Source of the DNA: a virus
Virus record (IMG/VR): IMGVR_UViG_3300028416_000442
Location: 1 to 36,283 of that record
Strand: one strand, 5' to 3'
Length of the DNA: 36,283 nt
Below the pieces are notes generated by a model that was not told the DNA's origin, did no database searches, and saw only the letters and a program-made list of their open reading frames with translations. Position 1 is the stretch's first letter. Every line of letters begins with the position of its first letter. Below are positions 1 through 6,953 of the stretch, piece after piece. A program made the translations under genes and the position numbers.

Positions 1-1
1 T

Positions 2-38
2 AGTTTCCTTTTATAGTAGCATCCTTAATAAGGAAACT
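2..38. repeat. Inverted repeat near window edge
   Basis: AGTTTCCTT at 2-10 is repeated in inverted orientation as AAGGAAACT at 30-38, giving a perfect 9-bp stem around a 19-nt loop. The loop contains a smaller palindrome, CCTTAATAAGG (23-33), which shares bases with the outer arm. No T-run follows on the minus strand, so it is not an ordinary terminator. It lies in the leader of a minus-strand gene beyond the window and could be an RNA structure or operator. Confidence 0.4.
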
Positions 39-44
39 TACATG

Positions 45-52
45 TATTTATG
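45..52 (-). promoter_or_regulatory. Candidate T4-type late promoter (CATAAATA)
   Basis: On the minus strand the gap below the first gene reads CATAAATA, close to the T4 late promoter consensus TATAAATA. The same octamer occurs at 35931-35938 and GATAAATA at 2616-2623, both also in gaps between genes. It would serve a gene left of position 1. Such AT-rich words also arise by chance in this sequence, so this is tentative. Confidence 0.35.
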
Positions 53-68
53 TTTATAATAGTACCTT

Positions 69-96
69 AAAAACGTTAGTTAAATGCTACGTTTTT
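69..96 (-). terminator. Possible weak terminator at end of methyltransferase gene
   Basis: AAAAACGT (69-76) and ACGTTTTT (89-96) can form an 8-bp stem around a 12-nt loop; on the minus strand the hairpin ends in a T-run. It overlaps the stop codon of the methyltransferase gene (76-78). The stem is AT-rich with a long loop, so termination would be weak. Confidence 0.3.
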
Positions 97-825
97 AGTC
101 AACTCGGCATAATGTCTGTTGCCGTTTTCAGTATCTAATGCATCTTCTGGGTGATCCCAGCTTAACTCTTCAACTGTGAGTTTGAGTTTTTCTGCAATAT
201 CTTTAATGTATTCCTCTGACCATTCAAAAAAATCAATCCATTGTGCATGTTCGTTAACGTGTGTAATACCTGGATTAGCTCTTAAGAATATTTTACCTCC
301 TGGCTTAACTATACTCGCTGCCATTGCCATTTGAGCTTCTATAGTTGCTTTATCGCCAAAGTTTATACTACCTAGTATTAGTAATACATCCCATTCTGCA
401 TCGGGACGTTCTTTTGCAAACTGTTGTATGCCTATTTTAAAATCTGCATTACTGTTAAATGGATCTATTCCAGTTACTCTAGCACCAAGATGTTGTTTCC
501 AGTTATTATCTCCGCATCCCACATCTAATATTTTAAGTGGCACATCGGGACTTAAATCTTGTAAAGCATTAATTTTATCTAATAGTTTTTGACCTGTTTT
601 GCGTGTATCAAATTTAAGATGTTGTTTCCAGTCTGCCTTTGCTTCTTCTGATTCATCTGTATTTCCGAAGTAACGAGCTAATAATGTCTCGTCCATCCAA
701 AACTGTAACCTTAAAAAACTATTAAATAATTCCGGGTAATCATCTTTTAGTTCTGCGAGATTAACATTATAACGCATTTGTATAAAGTTTGCTAAGTCTC
801 CGGTTATCTTTTTATTTACTTTCAT
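76..825 (-). CDS. Class I SAM-dependent methyltransferase
   Basis: This 249-aa protein has a Rossmann methyltransferase core. Motif I is ILDVGCGD (about residues 99-106), followed by an acidic residue ending the second strand in VTGIDPF (D121) and a post-motif segment KPGGKIFLRANPG typical of SAM-dependent enzymes. The roughly 90 residues before motif I are not recognised. The ATG at 825 overlaps the thyX stop codon as TAATG, so translation is coupled to thyX. The substrate cannot be read from the sequence; a small molecule, a glycan or a protein are all possible. It is one of two methyltransferases in a window that also encodes SAM synthetase. Confidence 0.85.
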   Translation of the reverse strand: MKVNKKITGDLANFIQMRYNVNLAELKDDYPELFNSFLRLQFWMDETLLARYFGNTDESEEAKADWKQHLKFDTRKTGQKLLDKINALQDLSPDVPLKILDVGCGDNNWKQHLGARVTGIDPFNSNADFKIGIQQFAKERPDAEWDVLLILGSINFGDKATIEAQMAMAASIVKPGGKIFLRANPGITHVNEHAQWIDFFEWSEEYIKDIAEKLKLTVEELSWDHPEDALDTENGNRHYAELTKNVAFN

Positions 826-1478
826 TACAACTCCTTTGCTAATGGAAATATTTCTGCAATAACTTTAGCACAAGCATGAGCAATTTCCATGTGTTCTTTT
901 TGTGTACCATTAGCACCACGTAATTCAATGTAATGTACCCAACTACGAATTGTACCATTCATATACAATCGTGTTTTAGTACAACCTTCTGGTAATACTA
1001 CACGAGCTTGTTCCTTGGCAATGCCATTATCAATAGCCCAATTGTATGCCTTTTCGGCTTGCATAATAACTTTTAGTTGTTCTTCTTCCCAACGTTCCAT
1101 TAAATACGGATCTTCAGTATCAACACTATTCTGTCTGTTCTTTGTGTCTTGTAAACGACATTCACGTGTTACAAATTGTTCGCCCATTTCTTCTGGGTTA
1201 GCATAACGCTGGCTAAATTCTTGGAACGCAAAACTTCTATGTCTTACAATTTGATGTGCAATGTCACGTGTTGTTTCAATCTCTAAACATGCACTAACCA
1301 TTTCAAGTGGCGACCAATGCTGGTGTTTGATGAGATACTTAATTAGTTTCTCACTTGTTTCTTTATTGATTTGATTGTTTGGATTGCTTACTTTTGCACA
1401 AAAGGCAATCAGTTCTTGTAGATTATCTAGTCCTGTGTCAACAGGCGCTGTACTGTGTGATATTAGTTTCACTTGCAT
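825..1478 (-). CDS. thyX: Flavin-dependent thymidylate synthase ThyX
   Basis: ThyX makes dTMP from dUMP using FAD, NADPH and methylenetetrahydrofolate. The family signature RHR-x7-S is exact here: R79-H80-R81 with S89, in the segment RHRSFAFQEFSQRY. The 217-aa length fits the family, and the C-terminal region has the expected conserved Arg and Asn residues around TRLYMNGTIRSWVHY. An AGAGGAAAC ribosome-binding site lies about 7-10 nt before the ATG. With thymidine kinase elsewhere in the window, it gives the phage both de novo and salvage supply of thymidylate. Very common in marine T4-like phages. Confidence 0.96.
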   Translation of the reverse strand: MQVKLISHSTAPVDTGLDNLQELIAFCAKVSNPNNQINKETSEKLIKYLIKHQHWSPLEMVSACLEIETTRDIAHQIVRHRSFAFQEFSQRYANPEEMGEQFVTRECRLQDTKNRQNSVDTEDPYLMERWEEEQLKVIMQAEKAYNWAIDNGIAKEQARVVLPEGCTKTRLYMNGTIRSWVHYIELRGANGTQKEHMEIAHACAKVIAEIFPLAKEL

Positions 1479-1512
1479 TCTATAGTTTCCTCTTTTTATA
1501 GTTTATATATGT

Positions 1513-1815
1513 TTAATGTGAATTAAACTTTTTCAGTAATGGTGATAAGTCAACAGTAGGTGCTTGTACTTTAGATTTTTTATTGCTTTTATTTTTTCTA
1601 ATATCAACAATAAATGCTCCAGTGTTTCTTCCACGTCTTGCTGTCTTGCAGTATTGATTGGCATATACCCAACCTAGTATTTCTTCTGACATTTTTCCAT
1701 GTCCAGTAATAACCATTGTGCTTTTAATGTTATCAAAGTAACATTCTGCTATGTGCTTGGTAAACTCTTTCCAAGCATCATGCACGGTGTATCCGTGTAA
1801 ATCTATTTCATTCAT
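1513..1815 (-). CDS. Smr-domain protein
   Basis: This 100-aa protein is essentially one Smr domain, the domain found at the C-terminus of MutS2 and in small stand-alone nucleases. It begins with the IDLHGYTVHDA motif (LDxHG type), continues to VITGHGKM (the TGxG loop), and then a G-rich segment ARRGRNTGAFIVDI that matches the final beta strand region. Smr domains cut or bind branched DNA or RNA; in bacteria some cleave mRNA on stalled ribosomes. Its start overlaps the previous gene's stop by 4 nt (ATGA). A phage role in DNA processing or in turnover of host mRNA is inference. Confidence 0.8.
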   Translation of the reverse strand: MNEIDLHGYTVHDAWKEFTKHIAECYFDNIKSTMVITGHGKMSEEILGWVYANQYCKTARRGRNTGAFIVDIRKNKSNKKSKVQAPTVDLSPLLKKFNSH

Positions 1816-2021
1816 AATTTCATTACAAACTCTCTACCTAGCATATTGCCTACGTAAATGTTTGCTCTGTGGTGTTTAAAATATAACGGCATTCCTTGTA
1901 AGTCTGTTCTTATTATACCGTTATGCTGAGATATATAGTTTACCTCAACGTCTTGTTCGTTGTCTGTACAATGAACCATTATAGTTTCAGGTACTTCAAC
2001 TTTCTTTTCTTTATTTGCCAT
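1812..2021 (-). CDS. Small protein of unknown function
   Basis: A 69-aa protein that I do not recognise. It has a charged N-terminus (MANKEKKVEVPE) followed by short alternating hydrophobic segments that look like a small beta-rich fold. It starts inside the last codons of the upstream gene (11-nt overlap) and its stop overlaps the Smr gene start as ATGA, so it sits firmly inside a coupled operon. No signal peptide, membrane segment or metal motif is visible. Confidence 0.6.
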   Translation of the reverse strand: MANKEKKVEVPETIMVHCTDNEQDVEVNYISQHNGIIRTDLQGMPLYFKHHRANIYVGNMLGREFVMKL

Positions 2022-2331
2022 CTAGCCATCCTTGTGCGCCTGCGAGCTTTGTTAAAAATGCATCCTTTTCTGTAAACAAAACTATAACGCTCTTGTCTAC
2101 ATAATATGGATACCTCATCTTTCTTAAAAGATTAATAAGATTCTTACCACTCAACTTTGGTGAGTCGAATTCGTATGAATCAAACTGTTTACTTAAAAGA
2201 TTCTTACCATACTTTGTTAATCTTAATGTATGTGTGTTTTTAAACACTTCTTTTACCTTCAGGTAATCACGTTCCATTAAACTAATTAATTTAGTTTGAA
2301 TCTTTTGTATCTCTTGTGATTGGTTCACCAT
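2011..2331 (-). CDS. Protein of unknown function
   Basis: A protein of up to 106 aa, basic, with a mixed alpha/beta pattern (for example HTLRLTKYGKNLLSKQF and DKSVIVLFTEKDAFLTKLAG). Not recognised. The first ATG (2331) lies 41 nt inside the upstream gene and has no clear ribosome-binding site. A second ATG at 2277 (MERDYLKVKE) would remove the overlap and give 88 aa, but also lacks a good site, so the start is undecided. The gene is in the same leftward operon as the Smr protein and ThyX. Confidence 0.55.
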   Translation of the reverse strand: MVNQSQEIQKIQTKLISLMERDYLKVKEVFKNTHTLRLTKYGKNLLSKQFDSYEFDSPKLSGKNLINLLRKMRYPYYVDKSVIVLFTEKDAFLTKLAGAQGWLDGK

Positions 2332-2593
2332 CTGTTAATTTCACTACACTAAATAAATCAGTATTAAACTTCTTATTAAGCCTATCTGCTAAATTAAATG
2401 CATGCCCGCTGTTTGAGAAACTTACCTTTTTATACTTAGGACCTGGATAGTTTACTAACGTATTCAATGTTCTTAGGTTAATTGGTTTTCTTTCGTAATA
2501 CACTGCGTATATTGCCTCTGCTTTTAGTATCTGTTCACTATTATAACTTTTGTCCACTTGGTCAAGTATAATCGTTGGTTTTGGTCTTGCCAT
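2291..2593 (-). CDS. Protein of unknown function, first gene after a gap
   Basis: A 100-aa basic protein that I do not recognise; it contains a Pro-rich start (MARPKPTIILD) and a central segment YNSEQILKAEAIYAVYYE likely to be helical. The ATG is preceded by a good ribosome-binding site (CAGGAGAAAC) and by a GATAAATA late-promoter-like word about 23-30 nt upstream, which suggests it heads a late transcript running through the Smr, thyX and methyltransferase genes. Its 3' end overlaps the next gene's longest reading frame. Confidence 0.6.
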   Translation of the reverse strand: MARPKPTIILDQVDKSYNSEQILKAEAIYAVYYERKPINLRTLNTLVNYPGPKYKKVSFSNSGHAFNLADRLNKKFNTDLFSVVKLTDGEPITRDTKDSN

Positions 2594-2615
2594 TAATTGT
2601 TTCTCCTGTTACATG

Positions 2616-2623
2616 TATTTATC
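2616..2623 (-). promoter_or_regulatory. Candidate late promoter (GATAAATA)
   Basis: In the 52-nt gap between two genes the minus strand reads GATAAATACATGTAACAGG. The 14-nt core ATAAATACATGTAA is identical to the one near position 40-51 of the window. The position just ahead of a strong ribosome-binding site and ATG is right for a T4-type late promoter. Confidence 0.45.
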
Positions 2624-2645
2624 TAAAATCGAATAAACACATCAG

Positions 2646-3560
2646 TTAATGGCTAATTTTCATAATTTCTTCTACTCTTTCCCAAGTCTTATTATACCAA
2701 TATATATGTCCTGCATCATTAAGATGACCGCATTTACATTTTAGTTCTGGACCAATTTCAAAATCATCTACTATGTTAATAAAGTAGTCAAATAAGTCTG
2801 AATTATTCTCAAGTAATTTTTTACAAATTTTAATATCATTTTCCATACCTAACATTAACTGCCATGCAAAACTTATATTGTGTGCCTTAACAATATTTTT
2901 AATAGAATCGATTAACGTTAATTGTTCAACAAACTGGTATGGTGTATTACTTACGTATGTATGGCTATCTCTGAATGCACTTAACAATTTATCATTTTTT
3001 ACAAATTGTCTTTTATCATTAGCATCTATAAATGATTCTTGGTGTAAGTGAGTATCCCATGATACTTGTTGTGTCCATGAAGCATCTACTTTATCTGATC
3101 CACTATAACCCCTTCTTGCACCATACCCACACAGTATTCCTCTGTTTTTGTTGTCGTGATTTAAAATCCAGTCTTGCCTAGTTTTTTCCGGTGCGTTTAC
3201 ATAAAACTTATCATGCAATACATTTATTGGAACTCTATATGTATTGTCTATTAGTCTAGGTTCCAATATAAACAATTTACAATTCTCATTTAAAAATCCA
3301 TGATAGGCAAGCTCGTTGGTTGCATTCAACATATCAATATTTCTAGAACCAGAAAGTCCAATATTAACTATTTTTAATTGTAATTTTTCTGCAAGAGCCA
3401 TGTATGCTGTTTTATGTACAACTTCAGGTCCATGTTCTTTTCCACTTGAGTTATATGATTCTAGTTCTAAATATACACCAGAGCCTTCACAGTCGCCATT
3501 TGTATGACTTGTTCCTAATACAATCATATAAGGTTCAGATGGTGGAGTTAGTACTTCCAT
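2646..3560 (-). CDS. SGNH/GDSL-like hydrolase family protein
   Basis: This 304-aa protein has the block layout of SGNH hydrolases: GTSHTNGD near residue 16 (block I, with the candidate nucleophile Ser in the G-x-S position), NIGLSGSRNID (block II, Gly then Asn region), and near the C-terminus CGHLNDAGHIYW, which gives the D-x-x-H pair of block V. SGNH enzymes remove acyl or acetyl groups from glycans and lipids. A C-K-C-G-H cluster just before block V is unusual and might bind a metal. The ATG overlaps nothing upstream but its own 5' end joins the following secreted-protein gene by TAATG. A second SGNH-like gene lies at 31367-32062. Activity is inferred from motif order only. Confidence 0.6.
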   Translation of the reverse strand: MEVLTPPSEPYMIVLGTSHTNGDCEGSGVYLELESYNSSGKEHGPEVVHKTAYMALAEKLQLKIVNIGLSGSRNIDMLNATNELAYHGFLNENCKLFILEPRLIDNTYRVPINVLHDKFYVNAPEKTRQDWILNHDNKNRGILCGYGARRGYSGSDKVDASWTQQVSWDTHLHQESFIDANDKRQFVKNDKLLSAFRDSHTYVSNTPYQFVEQLTLIDSIKNIVKAHNISFAWQLMLGMENDIKICKKLLENNSDLFDYFINIVDDFEIGPELKCKCGHLNDAGHIYWYNKTWERVEEIMKISH

Positions 3561-3949
3561 TAATTTTGATCTTCTACTAAATCTAAACGTTCACCACCTG
3601 CTAATACACATGCTATATTTAGGTCTGACTTAATAAGCAATACAGTATATTCTAGTGTTGTTTCATTTCTAGTAATAACAATTCCATCAAATGGATCAGA
3701 TGGTATATACTCTGGTCTTTTAATACCAGTTGCATACATAGTTTGTCCTGATGTTTCTAATATTTGTCGTACTAATCCTTGTGCATTACATGTTATTTGT
3801 CTATTAAGTGTTCTCCAAGGTGTCGCTATTGGTGGTGGTGCCTGCTGAATTTCTGGAGCAGGTTCTATTGGCATAATTGGATTTACTTCCTGTGCCGTAG
3901 CCGATGTTGATAGGAACAGTAATGCTCCTAGTGTATATAATAGTTTCAT
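3560..3949 (-). CDS. Small secreted or periplasmic protein, unknown function
   Basis: Starting at the ATG at 3949 the protein is 129 aa and opens with a textbook signal peptide: MKLLYTLGALLFLSTSATAQ, cleaved probably after ATA or TAQ. The mature part begins with a Pro-rich linker (EVNPIMPIEPAPEIQQAPPP) and then a compact domain with two Cys residues that could form a disulphide. A longer in-frame version beginning with GTG at 3988 is less likely, because the ATG has a strong site (GAGGAAAG) and overlaps the previous gene's stop by ATGA. It probably acts in the periplasm or host envelope during infection; no family was recognised. Confidence 0.75.
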   Translation of the reverse strand: MKLLYTLGALLFLSTSATAQEVNPIMPIEPAPEIQQAPPPIATPWRTLNRQITCNAQGLVRQILETSGQTMYATGIKRPEYIPSDPFDGIVITRNETTLEYTVLLIKSDLNIACVLAGGERLDLVEDQN

Positions 3950-4392
3950 TCTTTCCTCGCTTTCTTTAAATTTAGGTTCATATCCCACTCAGTGAAGTAT
4001 GGTCCTCTTGTTTCGTATTTTTCTACAGTTTCTAGTTTGGGACAGAACGCATGTTGCCAGCCCATTCCTTCGTATTTTAAAATATAATAACCTGCTACGA
4101 ACGTAGTCTTGCCTTTTTCTGCTTTTTTAAACAGTGGCTTTGTATCGTGTTCAACAGGGTACAAAATACTTGTGTTCGTTGGTAACCCTTTGTACACTTG
4201 CATTGTACCACTAACCACCGTTGTATTAACGGATTTGAAGCTCTCAAGACTATCTAGTAGTTCTTTTGTGTTATTGTTTTGATCAAAGAACTCATAACCA
4301 CCATCTACCTTACGTAGTGTGCCTATCTTGCCGTACTGTCCTTCAACAATCCAGTACTTATCTTTGATTATTTCTTTGATCTTTTGTGTCAT
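3946..4392 (-). CDS. Protein of unknown function
   Basis: A 148-aa soluble protein that I do not recognise. The sequence alternates short beta-like strands (YWIVEGQYGKIGTLRKV, GYEFFDQ, TTVVSGTMQVYKGLP) and ends with an aromatic-rich segment and a basic tail (NLKKARKE). Both ends overlap neighbours by ATGA, so it is translated with the DUF2693-CDGSH gene upstream and the secreted protein downstream. No signal peptide or membrane segment. Confidence 0.65.
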   Translation of the reverse strand: MTQKIKEIIKDKYWIVEGQYGKIGTLRKVDGGYEFFDQNNNTKELLDSLESFKSVNTTVVSGTMQVYKGLPTNTSILYPVEHDTKPLFKKAEKGKTTFVAGYYILKYEGMGWQHAFCPKLETVEKYETRGPYFTEWDMNLNLKKARKE

Positions 4393-4715
4393 AGAGATTT
4401 ATGTGTGCCATCGCAAGTAGGATAACTTTCACTCTTTCCACACCAACACGCACTTCCTAGTCGTTTAACTTCAGTGATATTTGCCATGCGGAAACTTCTA
4501 AATCCTTTAGCATTTGTATCCCAAACACTCATAACTTCTTCGTTAATCTTACGAATCTTTTCTTGTGTCATTGGATCTTTTTTAGTTGCTGGTGGAAGAT
4601 GTGATACATTTAATGTACATGTCATAACACGTTTATCACCGCTAATTTTATTAAAGGTTACTTCCATAATACTTGTTCTAAGTTGACCTTCTAGTTTTTC
4701 TCTTTCAATAATCAT
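4389..4715 (-). CDS. DUF2693-like domain fused to a CDGSH iron-sulfur motif
   Basis: This 108-aa protein has two parts. Residues about 15-80 resemble the DUF2693 family of phage proteins, with the pattern KRVMTCTLNVSHLPPA followed by VWDTNAKGFRSFRMANI. Residues 90-105 form an exact CDGSH-type motif: C90-x-C92, S95, P99, C101-D-G-T-H105, the three Cys and one His that hold a 2Fe-2S cluster. CDGSH domains usually sit alone or in pairs in redox or iron-handling proteins. Here the cluster site is appended to a DUF2693-like domain thought to have a small beta-barrel fold. The role is unknown; redox sensing or protein binding are possibilities. Neighbours are coupled on both sides by ATGA. Confidence 0.7.
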   Translation of the reverse strand: MIIEREKLEGQLRTSIMEVTFNKISGDKRVMTCTLNVSHLPPATKKDPMTQEKIRKINEEVMSVWDTNAKGFRSFRMANITEVKRLGSACWCGKSESYPTCDGTHKSL

Positions 4716-4840
4716 TTTATTGTCCTGTTAACTTCCCATTCATCAAGATACATAATTGTGTATCCACCTATATGTCCTGCAACAATACCTAGCCCTAACG
4801 CAACTGCCATACAACCAAAAAATTGCAGTGTGTGTTTCAT
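4712..4840 (-). CDS. 42-aa single-span membrane microprotein
   Basis: A short gene filling what would otherwise be a 124-nt gap. It starts with ATG at 4840, sharing one base with the stop codon of the upstream gene (TAATG), and ends with TGA overlapping the next ATG as ATGA. The 42-aa product begins MKHTLQFFGC and has a hydrophobic, Gly-rich stretch (MAVALGLGIVAGHIGGYTI) that would cross the membrane once, followed by an acidic tail. Precise coupling at both ends is strong evidence that it is translated. Function unknown; small phage membrane proteins often affect lysis timing or superinfection. Confidence 0.7.
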   Translation of the reverse strand: MKHTLQFFGCMAVALGLGIVAGHIGGYTIMYLDEWEVNRTIK

Positions 4841-5043
4841 TATTGTAACGTTGGTTGTTCTAGTGCTTGAACTGAATCTCTGCTATTAAGAACATGTTCT
4901 GTCAATGCAGTAAACTCTTCCGGTGACAACATTGTTTTATAAATTACAAGTGCCTGTGCCATCATTACTCCTGCCGCTGTTAGAGGTTCGTGTTGTTGAG
5001 AGAATTTTTCAAATTCCCTATACGTTTCTTCTAAATCATCCAT
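4840..5043 (-). CDS. Small helical protein of unknown function
   Basis: A 67-aa acidic protein predicted to be mostly helical (MDDLEETYREFEKFSQQ, then AAGVMMAQALVIYKTML). Not recognised. It starts 8 nt inside the upstream gene and its stop overlaps the membrane microprotein start (TAATG). No metal motif or signal peptide. Confidence 0.6.
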   Translation of the reverse strand: MDDLEETYREFEKFSQQHEPLTAAGVMMAQALVIYKTMLSPEEFTALTEHVLNSRDSVQALEQPTLQ

Positions 5044-5200
5044 TTAATGACTCCTTATATAATTTTCTTAGCAACCAACGATGTTTAGTAAGATAATATT
5101 GTGCATCATATTCCACTGATCCACCTGTCCATCTTAAAATTTCATCTTTGTGTTGAAACCATTTTTCATTACAAAATAACCTAAATGCACTTTCTTTCAT
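5036..5200 (-). CDS. Small protein of unknown function
   Basis: A 54-aa basic protein (begins MKESAFRLFCNEKWF) that I do not recognise. I chose the ATG at 5200 because it overlaps the stop codon of the HAD gene as ATGA and has an AAAGGAT ribosome-binding site; the frame could extend to a TTG at 5248 but would then overlap the HAD gene by 50 nt. Aromatic and basic residues are frequent. Confidence 0.6.
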   Translation of the reverse strand: MKESAFRLFCNEKWFQHKDEILRWTGGSVEYDAQYYLTKHRWLLRKLYKESLNG

Positions 5201-5931
5201 TGTATATCCTTTAATATATCCCAAGTATGTTTCCAGTCTTTGACCCAAATGGATCCGTCATTTTCATTTCCTCTGCTTGCAATAGTTTTAGCAAGTGGTT
5301 CATCGTTTCCGCCCGGTTGCATCATGTCACCAAAGAAAAATACATTATAGTCATCAAAGTCATCTATAACTTGACCTTTGTCTCGACCTTCTTGTATAAT
5401 ATCTAATCCTGTTTCACCTGCTACTTGAGCCCTGACACCTTTGTGTCCGTATCTGCTATTAAATAATTCTGCAATAAACTTACGCTCTTTATGTTCTGTA
5501 TCGTATGCTACATATTCTGCTCGTTGCTCTGTTGTAGCACCTCTGCCTACTACACTAAAGTTAACTAGTCCTGGTCTATCATCTAAGTGTGCTCCTGTTC
5601 TAGTAAGAAACTTAGAACGAAATAGTTCACTTGATAAAAAGTCACGCTCTTCGTTTCCTAGTGTCCAATTATTACGCTCTACTTCTAATCCATTTTCCCA
5701 TATACTATTGCCACTGCACTGATATGAACGCATAACATTATGCATAATTTCTTCGCCTAGTTGTTCTAGTGTTTTAGAGTAGTCACTTCCTGTTACAATA
5801 CAGACATTATGATTGGCTATAAAATTTAGGAAAAACTCTTTGAAATCAGGATCTATTAATGACCTACTGTTAGTAAGGGTACCGTCTACATCAAATAAAT
5901 AAGCATCATTACGCATTAGAATAGCTCGCAT
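5197..5931 (-). CDS. HAD phosphatase, eukaryotic-type phosphomannomutase-like
   Basis: This 244-aa protein is a HAD-superfamily enzyme. Motif I is YLFDVDGTLT with the nucleophile Asp14 and the second Asp16; motif II is CIVTGSD; the last motif is FFGDMMQPGGND. That last segment and the FSVVGRGA...R...YVAYD region match the layout of the eukaryotic-type phosphomannomutases (PMM1/PMM2), which convert mannose-6-phosphate to mannose-1-phosphate, better than ordinary Cof-type phosphatases. A mannose-1-phosphate role would suit the glycan genes in the window, but simple phosphatase activity is also possible. The start may be ATG at 5931 or at 5916 (MRNDAYLFDVDG); the shorter start reduces the overlap with the nuclease gene from 23 to 8 nt. 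Confidence 0.75.
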   Translation of the reverse strand: MRAILMRNDAYLFDVDGTLTNSRSLIDPDFKEFFLNFIANHNVCIVTGSDYSKTLEQLGEEIMHNVMRSYQCSGNSIWENGLEVERNNWTLGNEERDFLSSELFRSKFLTRTGAHLDDRPGLVNFSVVGRGATTEQRAEYVAYDTEHKERKFIAELFNSRYGHKGVRAQVAGETGLDIIQEGRDKGQVIDDFDDYNVFFFGDMMQPGGNDEPLAKTIASRGNENDGSIWVKDWKHTWDILKDIQ

Positions 5932-6898
5932 TCAAGTACATAGAATGATCTGTTGCCCTGTCTGCCAAACGTTGCATATCCCATTGTCCACATAGTTTCA
6001 TAAAGTGTATGCCTACTTGTGACTTCTGTTCCTTTTGCACTTGTTGTACAATAACCTCATCTAGCTTTGCTTTAATATGATCGGGTTGTTGTGTAAGATC
6101 AATGATGTGTTTGTTGCGTTCGTAATCTTCTAATACTCTATGTTCTTCATTGTTATGATCAACCCAACGTTGTAGCATAAAGTTATTCCAATTGTAGCCT
6201 TTAGTTTCTTTGTCAGCATATGCTTCCAACATACCTACTTTGTTCTTAGTGCCTTTCTTACGAGCACCTGGACATGCACTAAACACATTATCACTAGTGT
6301 CGCCTCGTATACACTTCTCAAACAACAACCACTGTGGGTCACCTAACTCTTTAGGTGCTTTAGTTTTCTTGTCCATAACAACTTTGCCTTTGTCATCAAA
6401 GATGCCTTCGACTGTAATAAGTTGCCCTGTAATACCATTGTACTGTTGTACATTAGGAGCAAGCAACTGATAAAAGTCACTGTCACTACTTACAATACAA
6501 TGTTTGTCTGTGGGGTGATTCTGTATCCAACGAGCAATAAAGTCATCTGCTTCACACTCTCCATGTTGTAATACTGTTACATTAGTACGCTTTTCAAAGA
6601 ATGTTTTAAGTCCATCAAATGCATCCCAAAATGCACGATCTTCTTCTTGCTCTGCTTCTGTTAGTGCTGCACGAGCTACTTTACGATTGTTCTTGTAAGG
6701 CTCATATGCATCTTTACGCCAGCTACGCCCTTCTAAGCATAGTACAACATGTGTACCTTTTTGCTCACGAAACACTTTGTTAATACTATTAAACATGATA
6801 TGATAACTCATGCCAATCTTTGTGTTCATGTCACCACGCACCACATGTCTAGCACGAAAGAACATATTCGCTGCATCTACTAAAATATAACTCATCAT
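5909..6898 (-). CDS. rnh: T4 RNase H-type 5'-3' nuclease (FEN family)
   Basis: This protein matches the T4 RNase H/flap endonuclease family, which removes RNA primers from lagging-strand fragments. Visible acidic motifs are YILVDAANMFFRAR near the N-terminus, GECEADDFIARW, SSDSDFYQLL, and a later GDTSDNV that is the helix-hairpin-helix Asp pair. I set the start at the ATG at 6898 (MMSYILVDAAN, 329 aa): it has an AGGATC site 4-8 nt upstream, while the longer GTG start at 6934 would lie inside the promoter spacer. The gene has its own near-perfect sigma-70-type promoter and heads the operon that continues with the HAD gene. It would act at the phage fork together with the sliding clamp. Confidence 0.85.
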   Translation of the reverse strand: MMSYILVDAANMFFRARHVVRGDMNTKIGMSYHIMFNSINKVFREQKGTHVVLCLEGRSWRKDAYEPYKNNRKVARAALTEAEQEEDRAFWDAFDGLKTFFEKRTNVTVLQHGECEADDFIARWIQNHPTDKHCIVSSDSDFYQLLAPNVQQYNGITGQLITVEGIFDDKGKVVMDKKTKAPKELGDPQWLLFEKCIRGDTSDNVFSACPGARKKGTKNKVGMLEAYADKETKGYNWNNFMLQRWVDHNNEEHRVLEDYERNKHIIDLTQQPDHIKAKLDEVIVQQVQKEQKSQVGIHFMKLCGQWDMQRLADRATDHSMYLNASYSNA

Positions 6899-6924
6899 AA
6901 AGATCCTGTAATTATTAAGTTTAT

Positions 6925-6953
6925 ATTGTAACACACCACATGTGGAATGTCAA
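6925..6953 (-). promoter_or_regulatory. Sigma-70-type promoter with palindromic spacer
   Basis: Minus strand: TTGACA (6948-6953), a 17-bp spacer, then TACAAT (6925-6930), 27 nt before the RNase H start. The spacer holds the perfect 10-bp palindrome CCACATGTGG (6936-6945), centred between the two hexamers, a good place for a repressor site. The -35 hexamer abuts the stop codon of the preceding gene. Confidence 0.75.
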
